Below are positions 63,541 to 64,000 of a stretch of 64,000 nt of DNA, piece by piece. The translations under genes were made by a program, and so were the position numbers. Under the pieces are notes generated by a model. The model worked only from the letters and a program-made list of their open reading frames with translations. It did not search any database and was not told where the DNA came from. Position 1 is the stretch's first letter, and each line of letters begins with the position of its first letter. Origin of the DNA: Pictodentalium vernedei (lineage: Eukaryota; Mollusca; Scaphopoda; Dentaliida; Dentaliidae); the NCBI GenBank assembly GCA_031216915.1, contig CM062292.1, positions 77,069,607 through 77,133,606 on the forward strand, read 5' to 3'.

Positions 63541-64000
63541 AGAGGCTCAAGTCAGCCTAAAACGCTCACTTGGCTCAAGTTGTCAAAAGAGATGAGTGCA
63601 TCAGTAAGTGACCGGCAACCCGAGACTCGATTTGAACAAACTTGAATCTGACAACCCTAGATATGTCACACACCAAATATGAAAGGATTCTGACTGGTGG
63701 ATCCGACGAAAAAGAGTTTTCAAGAAATTGTCCCACATTGCATTGAATTAAACGACGAGCCCCAATAAAGAGCTCAAATATTAACCCAAGGGCCCGATTT
63801 GAACAAACTTGAATCTGGACGCCCCCCCCACTACCACCACCACCACCAAGATTTTTTAAAGAAATTCCCTTAGATGGTAGAATGCTGCAATTCGGTCTCC
63901 CATAGGAAGCATAAATATTGACCCGGGGACTTGATTTGAACAAACTTGAATCTAACCCCCATAGAGATGCTGTATACCAAATATTAACAGAATTTGACTG
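63541..64000 (+). repeat. Satellite-bearing dispersed repeat, about 167-bp unit, cut by the window end
   Basis: AGAGGCTCAAGTCAGCCTAAAACGCTCACTTGG is a diverged form of the AAGAGGCCCCAAGGGGCC start. At least three units follow (TTGAACAAACTTGAATCTGAC near 63634, 63798, 63935). A (CCA)n run lies at 63830-63848. The end is outside the window. Confidence 0.8.

Overview
The window looks like intergenic or intronic DNA from a marine invertebrate animal. The grounds are one convincing spliced coding exon, Pol III SINEs with a tRNA-like head and an (AATA)n tail, many palindromic MITEs, and dispersed repeats ending in GACGGACGACGG runs of a kind common in marine invertebrates. I cannot place it more precisely than Metazoa, probably a deuterostome or lophotrochozoan. 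There are no bacterial operons, CRISPR arrays, rRNA genes or free-standing tRNA genes. Most long open frames lie inside repeats and are not genes.

The single host gene I can support is one minus-strand exon near the middle (32784 to 31712). It has a polypyrimidine/AG acceptor, a 5' leader with a 21-codon upstream ORF, an ATG in good context, 327 complete codons plus two bases, and a CAG|GTAAGT donor. The product is serine-rich and disordered, with a PYDLS motif like those that bind the corepressor CtBP, so it may be the N-terminal part of a transcription regulator. No partner exon was recognised on either side, so its introns may run more than 31 kb each way.

The rest is layered transposable elements, many dated relative to each other by target-site duplications (TSDs) that I could read directly. 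(i) hAT-type non-autonomous elements with 8-bp TSDs: 7335-8205, 11806-12520, 20509-21260, 23307-23846, 28718-29160, 46279-47276, 57922-58446, 62624-63226. (ii) Two CAGGG-tipped families with 5-6 bp TSDs: 941-1419 and 15649-16127; 5732-6188 and 30849-31489. (iii) piggyBac-like fold-back MITEs (TTAA, CCCTTTACC tips) sharing a GGAACGAGCTCGTTCC core, in two arm types (nine complete copies, two remnants). (iv) TA-flanked 130-bp palindromes at 8745 and 58181. (v) tRNA-derived SINEs with TSDs up to 14 bp. (vi) Satellite-bearing dispersed repeats (2421-4567, 37565-39730, 42574-44395, 48234-50188, 58640-60945, 63541-end), most ending in one common 3' hairpin module. (vii) One broken Ty3/gypsy-like LTR retrotransposon (25709-30426) with a recognisable retropepsin region.

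Layout: 1-5 kb fragments, minisatellites and the first 2.1-kb array; 5.7-13 kb hAT-like elements, SINEs and a large fold-back; 14.8-18.9 kb tandem arrays; 18.4-24.5 kb hAT elements and SINEs; 24.8-31.5 kb SINE, MITE and LTR fossil; 31.7-32.8 kb host exon; 32.8-41 kb MITEs and the second 2.1-kb array; 42-50 kb SINEs, the triple nest and two 167-bp-unit arrays; 50.6-55.3 kb SINEs and hairpins; 56-64 kb more hAT-like DNA and arrays. A striking overall trait is the number of long poly(dG)/poly(dC) tracts, many just inside the ends of mobile elements. I found no new defence, toxin or metabolic system. The best candidate for something under-described is the shared 3' hairpin module.
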